From assembly GCA_001735895.1 (NCBI GenBank), contig DS021199.1:1223960-1259930 (forward strand): a stretch of DNA of 35,971 nt, in the 5' to 3' direction. The translations under genes were made by a program, and so were the position numbers. The stretch is from Olavius algarvensis Gamma 3 endosymbiont. GTDB lineage: Bacteria; Pseudomonadota; Gammaproteobacteria; GCA-001735895. Positions 16,348 through 25,097 of this stretch are shown piece by piece. The stretch's first letter is position 1. Each line of letters begins with the position of its first letter. The notes below the pieces were generated by a model, which saw only the letters and a list, made by a program, of their open reading frames with translations, ran no database searches and was not told the DNA's origin.

Positions 16348-17520
16348 TTATCCCTTAACGCCGCCGGGCCAATGGCGGGTGGCGATGGCGTCGCCCAGGT
16401 CGGCGTCGATGAGCCGCTGTCTAACCCTTAGCAAGTGTTCGATCAGCGCCGGCTCGGCGGCTTCGTAGGCGCTCGCGTCCGGCACTCTCTTGACGACCAC
16501 GCCCAGCAGTTCGGTGATCGCGTTGCCGATCGAATTCTGGCTGATGGTGACAAACCAGTTGCCGTCCTGGTTGCGATAAATCAACTGTTTGAACGCAGGT
16601 TGCCAGCGAATCAGGTTGGCGTACCTGGCATCCTCGATACAGCGATCGCGAACGATTTTGGCGGTTGCCAGGAATTTATTGTTGAGCAGTAACTTGTCGG
16701 TAATCTGCTCGGGGAAGTAGGCATTGTCCGGGATTTTGGCGTTTCGAGTGGATACCTGGCTGAAAAAACTGCGATAAAAATCGATGAAGCCTTTCAGGAT
16801 AATGTCGTATTCCCGCCAAAAGCGCGGACTGTCGATTGACCCGAGGCCGCCGGTTATCTCCCAGCAAGGCAAGCCCTGGGGATAACCGGTCAGCGCCAGC
16901 TGCGACGCCTCGCCTTCGATCGGTTTGAGGAGTTCGAGATCCAGGGTATCGAAGAATTCACGATAAACGTCATGCATGGCGCTTTCGAACAGGCTATGTT
17001 GCCCGCCGTCGGTCAAGTTGGGGCAATCGGGATCGGCCAGTTCCGCGCTCGCAAGCTGCTGCTGGTCAAATACGATGAAATGGTTGTGCAGCATGCGGAT
17101 GCTCGGCACGCCGGGGGAAGTCAACGGCCAGGTGGCGTCGAGGCTGGCTTCGCCGCACATGAGTAAGTGTCGTTGCGGGTCGGGAAAGGCTTCCTGCATA
17201 TAGCCGATTAATACCTGGTTCATCCGGTTCCAGACATTGATGACCCCGGGCGGAACTTGATTTCGGCGCACCGGCCGGCCCAACGGATCGAGCACCAGAC
17301 GCGAGGTGTTGTAAATGATCGATGCGTCGAAAACATTCGAATGGCCCAGCGCCTTGCGATAAAAAAGCAGGTTTTCAGGGTTTTGCAGCAGGCCGTTGTT
17401 GTGCACCAGATCGTTTAAGTTTTCCGTGCTATTGAAAAACTCGTTGGCTTTCATGCCTGCCGGGATGTCCAGTGGGATCGGCCGGTAAGGCACGCTGATT
17501 TCGCGGGGGCCCGTGGTCAC
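16348..17520 (-). CDS. Unrecognised 390-residue cytoplasmic protein
   Basis: I do not recognise a family. The protein has no signal peptide and no membrane span. Features that look structured include IRMLHNHFIVFD (around residues 140-153), PCWEITGGLGSIDSPRFWRE (about 217-236) and an aromatic-rich helical stretch FIDFYRSFFSQVS. The C-terminal ~80 residues look helical. The His-x-His-x-Ile-Val-Phe-Asp segment is suggestive of a metal or nucleotide site but this is not established. The start is taken as GTG at 17520, with AGGAAG about 12 bases upstream; an in-frame ATG 22 codons later is the alternative. Codon use matches its neighbours, so it is a genuine gene. It lies in a same-strand run with a glutaredoxin-like protein and an Fe(II)/2-oxoglutarate dioxygenase. 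Confidence 0.75.
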   Translation of the reverse strand: MTTGPREISVPYRPIPLDIPAGMKANEFFNSTENLNDLVHNNGLLQNPENLLFYRKALGHSNVFDASIIYNTSRLVLDPLGRPVRRNQVPPGVINVWNRMNQVLIGYMQEAFPDPQRHLLMCGEASLDATWPLTSPGVPSIRMLHNHFIVFDQQQLASAELADPDCPNLTDGGQHSLFESAMHDVYREFFDTLDLELLKPIEGEASQLALTGYPQGLPCWEITGGLGSIDSPRFWREYDIILKGFIDFYRSFFSQVSTRNAKIPDNAYFPEQITDKLLLNNKFLATAKIVRDRCIEDARYANLIRWQPAFKQLIYRNQDGNWFVTISQNSIGNAITELLGVVVKRVPDASAYEAAEPALIEHLLRVRQRLIDADLGDAIATRHWPGGVKG

Positions 17521-17735
17521 GTTTGCGGTATCACTTCCTGATTTTTGTCAGCTTAACCCAGGTTGCGGCCGAATCATCTTCAAAAATTTTTAGCGTGTTA
17601 TCGATTTAATGAATCGGCCGATCGATGCGGCAACCTCAACATGGCCTGGCGTTGTGGTTAAACTGTCTAATTTACCACCCGCGGGGGTAACTCCGGGTAA
17701 GTCATCGGCCGATATTTTAACCGCCTGTTATCGAT

Positions 17736-18110
17736 TTATCCGAAGCGCTGATCCAGGTAATCGATAATGTCGTTCGAGCCATACATCCATTGCTGCGAAC
17801 CATCGGCTTTCACCAGACGCAGGCAGGGCACTTGATATTTGCCCCCCTGGTTGATCAATTCGCTATGCCATTGCGGATCGTTGCGCGCGTCCCGGGTTTC
17901 GATGTTGAGGCCCAGGCGGCGAATACTGCGACGGGTTTTGACGCAGTAGGGACATTGCTTGAATTGGTAGAGTTTCATGCTTGCGGTAATTGCGTCGAGT
18001 TCGGCGCGCTTCTCCGGTGGGTGGACCGGTGAACTCGGGCGCGTAATTCGGTCGAAGAAAATGACGAGCTGGCCCAGCGGCCAGCGAATCAGGCGGAAAA
18101 GGTACTTCAT
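17736..18110 (-). CDS. Glutaredoxin-like protein with N-terminal hydrophobic segment
   Basis: From the ATG at 18110 the protein has 124 residues; an AGGAAA site precedes it, so the longer frame from 18140 is not used. Residues ~46-124 form a glutaredoxin/GST-N thioredoxin fold: MKLYQFKQCPYC with the dithiol motif C53-P-Y-C56, the cis-proline loop KYQVPCLRL, and YGSNDIIDYL, which contacts glutathione. The first ~45 residues hold a hydrophobic patch (LFRLIRWPLGQLVIFFD) that may associate with the membrane. It probably reduces disulfides or glutathione mixed disulfides. It sits between the unrecognised 390-aa gene and the dioxygenase gene, 126 bases from the latter. Confidence 0.85.
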   Translation of the reverse strand: MKYLFRLIRWPLGQLVIFFDRITRPSSPVHPPEKRAELDAITASMKLYQFKQCPYCVKTRRSIRRLGLNIETRDARNDPQWHSELINQGGKYQVPCLRLVKADGSQQWMYGSNDIIDYLDQRFG

Positions 18111-18235
18111 AACTCGGTGTTTCCTGTTTAAGGGTTGCACGGCGCCAGGCAGGCGATTGCCGCAGTTGATGGCGCGATTTGTGTCTGCTGACGCGAAGAG
18201 TACCTGTTTTATCGAGAATGTGAAGAATATGAGAA

Positions 18236-19339
18236 TTAAAGTTTGCAGCTTGGGGGCGCCGCCCCGTTAAACGCGGTCAGATGCATGACCCGGCGGTCAT
18301 CCCGCGAGAGACGGCCGGTGGCCGAATGCCACAACGAGCGATTATCCCAGATCACCAGATCGCCGGGTTGCCAGGCGTGCACATAAACCAGTTCCGGGGC
18401 GATCGCCGGACGCATCCATGCCTCCAGTTTCAGCCTCGATTCGATGACGCCGAGGAAATGATTACCTGCTTCCGAGCTTTGCTCGAGCGCGTGCATACAC
18501 CTCGGCTGCGGCATCAGGGCAGGGCTGCCGGTAACGGGACATGTCCAGATCAGCGGGTATACCTGGGCTAGCGGGTCACGCAGCGCCGTTCCCGGCGTAT
18601 CCTCGCCCTGCCGGTAGCGTTGTTCCGCCACCGGGTCGCTCAGACGCAAACCGTTGGCGCTATTGGCCAGCGCATAACTTTTCTCGAATGGGTGGACGGC
18701 ATAGTGGACCCGGGTTTGTGCACAGGTTTTTCGAATCTCGGGCGGCAGTTTGTCGTAACCCAGGCGCCCGCTGGCAAATGCCGTGGAACCGGCTTCGCAC
18801 CATAAGCTGTCCCCGGTCCCGTCGTCGTAGGACAGCCAGTGGCCGCTGCCGGCTGGCGCCTCGATACAGCGCATCTGCGTGTAATAGCAGGGCGCGTCCC
18901 GATAAAAGCTACCGTCGATATGCCATTGCAGCGCCCCGCCGCCGAGCACCTGGGAGCCGCGATCTTCGCCGTAGGCACTCCGTTCCCCGCCGAGGGTGAC
19001 CTTGAGTCCGTAGTGGCTAATCTTTCCCTTGCCGAGTACTAGTACACCCGGTTCTTCGGGGATCTGGTAGGTGCCGGCCTGATTACCCTGCGCGACCTTG
19101 TAAACCTCCCAGGGATTGTTGATCTGGTCGCGCCAAACGCTGGCAGCTTTGCTGTCTATCGATCGATAAAACGCGACTTCCTGTTGCGGGGTGATATGCA
19201 GCTGCTCGGGGAACACCAGCAGTTGATGCCGATGCAGCGCGTCACGCAATGCGTTTATATCGGCATCGCCGTGCGCCGCGCAGTCGAAATTCGCCACCGT
19301 GGCGCCAAACGGAGCATTGTCGATTGCCGTGATTAACAT
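18236..19339 (-). CDS. TauD/TfdA-family Fe(II)/2-oxoglutarate dioxygenase
   Basis: The protein is 367 residues from the ATG at 19339 (a TTG three codons earlier is less likely). The iron-binding facial triad is visible: H140 and D142 in QWHIDGSF and the distal H338 in NRSLWHSATG. The 2-oxoglutarate Arg is R349 or R350 in SRDDRRVMHLT. The N-terminal LHRHQLLVFPEQLHITPQQE matches the family. It is longer than taurine dioxygenase (~280) because of insertions between ~60-130 and ~240-290. Such enzymes hydroxylate or cleave taurine, 2,4-D, carnitine precursors (gamma-butyrobetaine) and other small acids; the substrate is not readable here. A link to amine or carnitine metabolism is possible given the rest of the window but unproven. 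Confidence 0.88.
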   Translation of the reverse strand: MLITAIDNAPFGATVANFDCAAHGDADINALRDALHRHQLLVFPEQLHITPQQEVAFYRSIDSKAASVWRDQINNPWEVYKVAQGNQAGTYQIPEEPGVLVLGKGKISHYGLKVTLGGERSAYGEDRGSQVLGGGALQWHIDGSFYRDAPCYYTQMRCIEAPAGSGHWLSYDDGTGDSLWCEAGSTAFASGRLGYDKLPPEIRKTCAQTRVHYAVHPFEKSYALANSANGLRLSDPVAEQRYRQGEDTPGTALRDPLAQVYPLIWTCPVTGSPALMPQPRCMHALEQSSEAGNHFLGVIESRLKLEAWMRPAIAPELVYVHAWQPGDLVIWDNRSLWHSATGRLSRDDRRVMHLTAFNGAAPPSCKL

Positions 19340-19437
19340 GGCTTGCAATAGTAACGTTTTTTGGCCGGCCTGCGCAGCCGGCTCGATACCAACCCCGCAA
19401 TTTATATTGTCGCCGGGTTAATATTGTACGGTGGCCG

Positions 19438-20622
19438 TCACTCGCTCACGCAATTGCGACCCTTGCCCTTGGCGCGATAAAGCGCCTGATCTGCCTTTTT
19501 GAGCACTTCCCAGGGGGATATGCCGTTGCCGCCCGAATCGGCAAAGCCGATGGAGACGGTGACGCTAACCGACTTATTATTGCTCGGCAGCGCTCGATTA
19601 CCGCGATCGCTTCTGCCTACCCGTCGAATTATGAAAGGATTGCTCGCGATCGCTTCGCGCAAGGTCTCGAGGTGGCGTACGGAATCCTGCGAATTCTTGC
19701 CGTTGAAAACGATCGAAAACTCTTCTCCACCGTAACGGTAGGGCAGGCCCCCACCGGATATTTTGCACATTTTTGCCGCGATCATGCGCAGTACGGCGTC
19801 GCCGGCGTCGTGTCCGAAGCTATCGTTAAAGCGTTTGAAATGATCGACATCCAGCATCGCGACGGTAAAGTTGCTGCCTAGTTTCTGGAATTTTTCCCGT
19901 AGCGCGCGTCTGCCCGGCAACCCGGTCAACTCGTCGATATATGCCATGCGCCAGGTTTCCTGCATGATCGCGTAAAGGCACATCAGCAGGGCCGCGCTGC
20001 TGAATACGTTCAAGCTGCGATGCTGATCGCCGAAATGCAATTGGACGATCAACATGAATAGCACGCCGAATCCTGCGCAGACGTGCGGCGACGGATTGAG
20101 AATGCATAGCGTCAGCAGCACATACAGGGTCGCGAATGAAACGAATAACACGGTTTGCGATTGTTGAGTCCAGTCAAAATATTGAGCCGGCGCCCAGTCG
20201 CTCAGAAACAATTGCATGGCCCAGGCGGGCGATGTCGTCGCCAGTACGATTGAAAAGGTGCCCGCCAGCACCAGCATCGCATAGGCGGGGATCACCTTGA
20301 CGTTAAAAATCCCCCGATCGGGTAACAGGGTTAACAGCAACAATAGCAGCGGTGAGAAAGTTGAAAGCAGGCCGTAGGCAAGCGCGCTGTCCGCCCAGCC
20401 GAAGCGCAAAATCACATTCGTGGCGACTACCAGAAGGACATAAAAAAACGCCGAGCTGCGGCTGAATCGAATACTGAGTCCGGCGACGATAAGCGCCAGC
20501 ATGTGGGTTAAATAGGTGACTCCGATAACGGCGGAGGGTGGCAACAGGCTGTACTTCTGAAAACCGTAAATAGAAGCAATGGTCAGAATCATTACGGGCA
20601 AAAAGCTCTTAATGACTCTCAT
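19438..20622 (-). CDS. Membrane-bound diguanylate cyclase (GGDEF)
   Basis: The 394-residue protein starts with about six hydrophobic segments (residues ~5-220) forming a membrane sensor, such as LLLLLLTLLPDRG and TLYVLLTLCIL. The GGDEF domain covers about 226-392: DELTGLPGRRAL, MLDVDHFKRFNDSFGHDAGD, the active-site loop RYGGEEF (GGEEF at 298-302), VSIGFADSG and ADQALYRAKGKGRN. An RxxD inhibitory I-site is not present upstream of GGEEF, so product inhibition is not expected. It should make c-di-GMP from two GTP. It opposes the EAL enzyme at 9269-10879 and the HD-GYP protein at 29877-31400. Confidence 0.94.
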   Translation of the reverse strand: MRVIKSFLPVMILTIASIYGFQKYSLLPPSAVIGVTYLTHMLALIVAGLSIRFSRSSAFFYVLLVVATNVILRFGWADSALAYGLLSTFSPLLLLLLTLLPDRGIFNVKVIPAYAMLVLAGTFSIVLATTSPAWAMQLFLSDWAPAQYFDWTQQSQTVLFVSFATLYVLLTLCILNPSPHVCAGFGVLFMLIVQLHFGDQHRSLNVFSSAALLMCLYAIMQETWRMAYIDELTGLPGRRALREKFQKLGSNFTVAMLDVDHFKRFNDSFGHDAGDAVLRMIAAKMCKISGGGLPYRYGGEEFSIVFNGKNSQDSVRHLETLREAIASNPFIIRRVGRSDRGNRALPSNNKSVSVTVSIGFADSGGNGISPWEVLKKADQALYRAKGKGRNCVSE

Positions 20623-20881
20623 GCAGCGAGTTTCCGGTTTTCAACTTCCGCTTTTGGCGTGTTCACATTTTCCCCCCGCACTGATTGTAGTCGCTAATAT
20701 CGGCAATATTGGTAAAACTGGACGGCCGCGAGCCAATCGGCTAAGGCATCGCGATCCGATTTTCACCCGGGCTCGTTTGGCGACTCGGGTTTGTTATGAC
20801 AGGTTGCGTCGGTCTGCTCTCGGGTAAGCGGCGGCCGGCCCGATAATCGAGCTATTCGATGCGATATAACCCGGATTGCGC

Positions 20882-21124
20882 TTAGTCGAATTTGAGCAGT
20901 TTCAGTAGTCGCTTGCCCAGCGAAGGGGAGACAGTGGATACCCCCGGTTCGCTGCCGAAACGTTCACGCACCAGTTCCTCGCGTATTTGTTGACGCCGTT
21001 GTTCCTGGCGGTTTTGACCGACGGCGCAACTGACAACCTGGGTAATGTCGGTAATTTGGGTATTACCGGTTGTATCGTTAGGATCGGCCCTTTCCTGACC
21101 GGGAATCGTTATTTTATCGTTCAT
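20882..21124 (-). CDS. Small hypothetical protein (80 aa)
   Basis: The 80-residue frame is not a shadow of another gene. It encodes a charged protein with an Arg/Gln/Glu-rich helix (QNRQEQRRQQIREELVRERF) and a basic C-terminus ending SLGKRLLKLLKFD. No domain was recognised. The ATG at 21124 lacks a clear ribosome site. It is placed between the diguanylate cyclase (same strand, 259 bases downstream) and a divergent ABC operon. It is listed as plausible but unproven. Confidence 0.42.
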   Translation of the reverse strand: MNDKITIPGQERADPNDTTGNTQITDITQVVSCAVGQNRQEQRRQQIREELVRERFGSEPGVSTVSPSLGKRLLKLLKFD

Positions 21125-21464
21125 TCAATCAAACCAATTAACAGTCCGTCTTCAATAAGCAACCGCTATCGAGGGCCGGTGGTTAAGTGTTGTGTTACTT
21201 AATATATAATCGCCGCGCGGCGGTTAGGTTGACTGCTTCGGATAAAAGCGGCCAGTCGGTCGATAAACGGTTGTTTAACGGGCTGTCTTCAACCGACAAA
21301 GCGCTGGCGCCGCCGGGGCGCTCCGAATTGCAGCTGGTTCGAGCGCAGGGGAGTATAAACACCCCGCCCGCTGGAATGTGGTAGTATTTTCCGGCTTTCC
21401 GCGCATTTGCGGGTGAATATAAAATAAAACAGCCATTCGATATAACCATCTTAAGGAGGCAGCT
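21125..21464. other. Upstream region of the ABC importer operon
   Basis: This 340-base gap must hold the promoter of the plus-strand ABC operon and perhaps that of the small minus-strand gene. A TATAAA at 21354-21359 with TTGCAG at 21328-21333 is a weak candidate because the 20-base spacing is too long. AT-rich ATATATAAT near 21202-21210 is another possible -10. No gene or riboswitch was recognised. Confidence 0.4.
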
Positions 21465-23060
21465 GTGAACAAAATCAGACCTATTCTCTTGAGTATTATC
21501 GCCGCGGTGACGCTGGGCATGGGTTCGTCCCAGGCGGCCACGCCGGATAACACTTTCGTAATGGCCAAGGATATCGCCGACATCATCACCATGGACCCGG
21601 CGGAAGTGTTCGAGCTCACGACCGGCGAAATAATCGCCAATATCTACGATCGCGTCATGATGTTCGAACCGGAAGACCTGCAAACCCTGGTCGGCGGCGT
21701 GGCCGAGAGCTGGGAAGTCAGCAACGCCGGCAAAACCATCACTTTCAAGATTCGCTCCGGGCTCAAGTTCCACTCGGGCAACCCGGTGCGCGCCGAGGAC
21801 GTGGTCTGGTCGTTGCGGCGCGTGGTCAAGTTGAACAAGACCCCGGCCTTTATCATCACCCAGTTCGGTTGGACCGCGGATAATGTCGACGGCTTGATCA
21901 AGACGCTCGATGGACGCCGCTTCAGCGTCACCATTACCGAAGACTTTTCTCCCGTCCTGGTGCTTAATGCGTTGTCCGCAGGCATCGCTTCGGTGGTCGA
22001 CAAGAAATTGGTGATGAGCCATGCAAAGGACGGCGATCTGGGTTACGACTGGCTCAAGTCGAACAGCGCCGGTTCCGGCGCTTTCAGTCTCAAAACCTGG
22101 AAGGCGAACGAAATCGTTACGCTGGACGCCCATGCCGGTTATCGCCATGGTGCGCCGGGCATGAAGCGGGTCATCCTGCGGCACGTCGCCGAACCTTCGT
22201 CGCAGCGGCTATTACTCGAAAAAGCCGACATCGATATGGCGCGCAATCTGACCCCGGATCAAGTCAAGGGCATCATGGGCAATAGCGATATCGTTACCGA
22301 CGGTTACCCGAAGGGCACCATTGTTTACATGGCCGCCAATGCCGGCCACCCGGTACTGGGCAAACCCGAAGTCGTGCAGGCCTTGCGCCATCTGGTCGAC
22401 TATGAAGCCATGGCCGAATCATTCCTGGCGGGACAGTTTGTCGTGCATCAGGCGTTCTGGCCGGCGGGTCTCTGGGGTGCGCTCGAAACGACGCCTTACC
22501 AACAGGATGTCGCCAAGGCTAAGTCGCTGCTCAAAGCGGCGGGCCATGCCGATGGCTTCGAAATTACGATTCATACCCTGACAAATTCGCCGTTCCCGGA
22601 AATCGCGCAAGCGGTGCAGGCGGACCTGGCCAAGGGCGGAATCAAGGCTAATATCGTAACTCTGGAAGGCAAAACGCTGTGGCCCAAGTACCGCGCCCGC
22701 GAACATGACATCATGCTCGCGCGTTGGTCGCCGGACTACGTCGATCCGCATTCCAACGCCGACGCCTTTGCGCACAACCCGGATAATCGCCTGGAAGCAA
22801 AACTGACCGGCATATTGGCATGGCGTAACGCCTGGGCCGACGATTCCAGCAACATGCTCGCGGTCAAAGCGCGCAACGAACTCGATCTTGGCAAGCGTAA
22901 AAAGCAATACCTGGAATTGCAGGCGATGCTACAGAAAAAAGGCCCATTCGTGATCATGTTTCAACAGAATGAACAGGTCGCGCGGCGTAACAACCTGCAA
23001 GGCTTCGTTTCCGGTTCGAACTTCGACCTGGTGTTTTATCGTAACGTAGTCAAGCAGTAG
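21465..23060 (+). CDS. ABC importer substrate-binding protein, family 5 (DppA/OppA-like)
   Basis: The 531-residue protein starts at a GTG (21465) with a perfect AAGGAGG site five bases upstream. A Sec signal peptide is clear, ending near SSQA before ATPDNTFV. Family-5 hallmarks include ITMDPAEVFELTTGEIIANI, VAESWEVSNAGKTITFKIRS, LKFHSGNPVRAEDVVWSLRR and SGAFSLKTW. It is the first gene of a complete importer: two permeases and two ATPases follow on the same strand. It should deliver a peptide, opine or related amine-bearing solute to the permease pair. It shares a family, but not the export route, with the Tat-exported protein at 5055-6662. Confidence 0.93.
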   Translation: MNKIRPILLSIIAAVTLGMGSSQAATPDNTFVMAKDIADIITMDPAEVFELTTGEIIANIYDRVMMFEPEDLQTLVGGVAESWEVSNAGKTITFKIRSGLKFHSGNPVRAEDVVWSLRRVVKLNKTPAFIITQFGWTADNVDGLIKTLDGRRFSVTITEDFSPVLVLNALSAGIASVVDKKLVMSHAKDGDLGYDWLKSNSAGSGAFSLKTWKANEIVTLDAHAGYRHGAPGMKRVILRHVAEPSSQRLLLEKADIDMARNLTPDQVKGIMGNSDIVTDGYPKGTIVYMAANAGHPVLGKPEVVQALRHLVDYEAMAESFLAGQFVVHQAFWPAGLWGALETTPYQQDVAKAKSLLKAAGHADGFEITIHTLTNSPFPEIAQAVQADLAKGGIKANIVTLEGKTLWPKYRAREHDIMLARWSPDYVDPHSNADAFAHNPDNRLEAKLTGILAWRNAWADDSSNMLAVKARNELDLGKRKKQYLELQAMLQKKGPFVIMFQQNEQVARRNNLQGFVSGSNFDLVFYRNVVKQ

Positions 23061-23128
23061 CGCAGGCGGCGGGATGCAATAGGCCTTAAGCCCCATATCG
23101 TTGTTCGCCGAATCCGAAGAGGTGAGAT

Positions 23129-24187
23129 ATGCGGGCTAGCAGTGGCCGGACGGCGGGCGGGTCGGGTCTGAGACCGCCGTCGGCGGTAGTCAAGATTGCC
23201 GGAGTTCTATTCAGTCTGGCGCTGACCTTCCTCGGCCTGACCGCGATCACCTTTGTGATCAGCCGGGTTATGCCGGTCGATCCGGTGCTCGCGATCGTCG
23301 GCGACCGAGCTTCGAACGAAGTTTATCAGCAGGTCTATCTGCAGCTCGGGCTGGATCAGCCGGTTTATGTCCAGTACCTGAAATACCTGGGGCAGTTGGC
23401 GCAGGGCGATCTCGGTTCGTCCATCATGACGACGCGGCCGGTGCTCGAAGATATCCGGCGTTTTTTCCCGGCAACCCTGGAACTCGCAACCGTCGCCACG
23501 CTGCTCGGCATATTCGTCGGCGTGCCGATGGGGGTGTTCGCCGCAGTCCATCAGGGCCGCTGGCCGGATCACATCGTGCGCGTGGTCGCGCTGCTCGGCT
23601 ATTCGGCCCCGATCTTCTGGCTTGGTCTAGTGGCTTTGCTGATCTTCTACGCCAAGCTCGGCTGGGTTGCCGGCCCGGGCCGGCTCGACGTTTTCTACGA
23701 CGGTATTATCGATCCGGTCACCGGTATCCTGACCATCGACGCCGCGTTGGCGCGCGATTGGGATATTTTTCGCAACGCCCTATCGCACCTCATTTTGCCG
23801 GGCGCGATTCTGGGCACCTTCGCGCTCGCCTATATCGCGCGCATGACGCGCAGTTTCATGCTCGATCAGCTGAGCCAGGAATATATCCTGACTGCGCGCG
23901 TCAAGGGTATCCCCGAATCACGGATTATATGGGGGCACGCGTTTCGCAATGTGCTGGTGCAGCTGATCACCATCATCGGGCTGACCTATGCCTCGTTGCT
24001 GGAAGGCTCGGTGCTGACCGAGACGGTATTCTCCTGGCCCGGTATCGGTCAGTACATAACCAGTTCGTTGTTCAACAACGATATGAACGCGGTGCTCGGC
24101 GGCACTATCGTCGTCGGCGCCTGTTTCGTCGGCATCAACATGCTGTCCGATTTGCTCTATCGGCTGGTCGATCCCAGGATTCGCTGA
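23129..24187 (+). CDS. ABC importer permease, DppB/OppB-like
   Basis: The 352-residue inner-membrane protein has the six-span layout of the DppB class. A first span lies at about residues 25-48, and the large periplasmic loop with DPVLAIVGDRASNEVYQQ follows. The C-terminal half contains the coupling loop YILTARVKGIPESRIIWGHA, which contacts the ATPase, and the family end LLYRLVDPRIR. It begins 68 bases after the binding protein with a GAGGTGA ribosome site. Its stop overlaps the start of the second permease (ATGA at 24187). Confidence 0.94.
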   Translation: MRASSGRTAGGSGLRPPSAVVKIAGVLFSLALTFLGLTAITFVISRVMPVDPVLAIVGDRASNEVYQQVYLQLGLDQPVYVQYLKYLGQLAQGDLGSSIMTTRPVLEDIRRFFPATLELATVATLLGIFVGVPMGVFAAVHQGRWPDHIVRVVALLGYSAPIFWLGLVALLIFYAKLGWVAGPGRLDVFYDGIIDPVTGILTIDAALARDWDIFRNALSHLILPGAILGTFALAYIARMTRSFMLDQLSQEYILTARVKGIPESRIIWGHAFRNVLVQLITIIGLTYASLLEGSVLTETVFSWPGIGQYITSSLFNNDMNAVLGGTIVVGACFVGINMLSDLLYRLVDPRIR

Positions 24188-25095
24188 TGACCCTGGCGGT
24201 TAACTTGCGCGGCTGGTTGCTGGCCGATATTCCGCGCTCGAAATCGCAGGCGCGCTGCCAGCGGTTTTATATCGGCTGGCTCGAATTCCAGCGCAATCCG
24301 GTGGCGATGATCGGGCTGGTGATTATCCTCGGCCTCATCGCCGCCGCCGCACTGGCGCCCTGGATTACGTCGTCGAACGGGCTCGAACCCGACCTGGTCA
24401 ATCGCTTGCAGGCCCCTAGTGCCGAACACTGGTTCGGCACCGATCAACTCGGCAGGGATATTTTCGACCGCATCATCTGGGGTTCGCGCATCACCCTGTA
24501 TATTGTCGGTTTGGTGACGATCATCGTCGTACCGATTGGCCTCGTGATCGGCGTTATCGCAGGTTACCTGGGCGGCCTGGTGGATAGCGTGCTGATGCGC
24601 CTGACGGATATTTTTCTCGCCTTTCCGCGCCTGATTCTGGCGATGGCCTTCGTCGCCGTGCTCGGACCCGGGCTCGAGAATGCGGTGTTGGCGATTGCCT
24701 TGACGACCTGGTCGCCGTTCGCGCGCATCGCCCGCGCCGAGGCGCTCACCATCCGCAACAGCGAGTTTATCCTCGCGGCGCAGGTGCAGGGCGTCAGCAC
24801 CGTCGGCATATTAACGCGTCACGTTACTCCGCTATGCGCTTCTTCGGTCATCGTGCGCCTGACGCTGGATATGGCTGGTATCATACTGACCGCCGCCGGC
24901 TTGGGCTTTCTCGGCCTCGGCGCGCAGCCGCCCACGCCTGAATGGGGCGCGATGATATCGCTCGGCCGGCAATATCTGATCGATCAGTGGTGGGTGCCGA
25001 CCGTGCCGGGAATCGCCATTCTCGTCGTCAGCCTCGGTTTCAACCTGCTGGGCGATGGATTGCGCGATGTCTTCGACCCTAAGAGCGGTGGTTAG
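24187..25095 (+). CDS. ABC importer permease, DppC/OppC-like
   Basis: The start is the ATG at 24187 overlapping the previous stop, giving 302 residues beginning MTLAVNLRGWLLADIPRS. A longer frame from 23758 is mere overlap with the first permease and is rejected. DppC-class features are the N-terminal span (VAMIGLVIILGLIAAAALAP), the periplasmic HWFGTDQLGRDIFDRIIWGS motif, the coupling loop EFILAAQVQGVSTVGILTRH, and the end LGDGLRDVFDPK. It forms the heterodimeric channel with the preceding permease. The ATPase gene starts two bases after its stop. Confidence 0.94.
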   Translation: MTLAVNLRGWLLADIPRSKSQARCQRFYIGWLEFQRNPVAMIGLVIILGLIAAAALAPWITSSNGLEPDLVNRLQAPSAEHWFGTDQLGRDIFDRIIWGSRITLYIVGLVTIIVVPIGLVIGVIAGYLGGLVDSVLMRLTDIFLAFPRLILAMAFVAVLGPGLENAVLAIALTTWSPFARIARAEALTIRNSEFILAAQVQGVSTVGILTRHVTPLCASSVIVRLTLDMAGIILTAAGLGFLGLGAQPPTPEWGAMISLGRQYLIDQWWVPTVPGIAILVVSLGFNLLGDGLRDVFDPKSGG

Positions 25096-25097
25096 CG

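Noticed and set aside
18111-18140. Upstream start for the glutaredoxin-like gene at 18140
   Set aside because: The ATG at 18110 has an AGGAAA site; the ten extra residues are basic and add nothing recognisable.
21195-22184. 329-codon minus-strand frame opposite the ABC binding protein
   Set aside because: It overlaps the signal peptide and N-terminal half of a clear family-5 binding protein and has no domain of its own.
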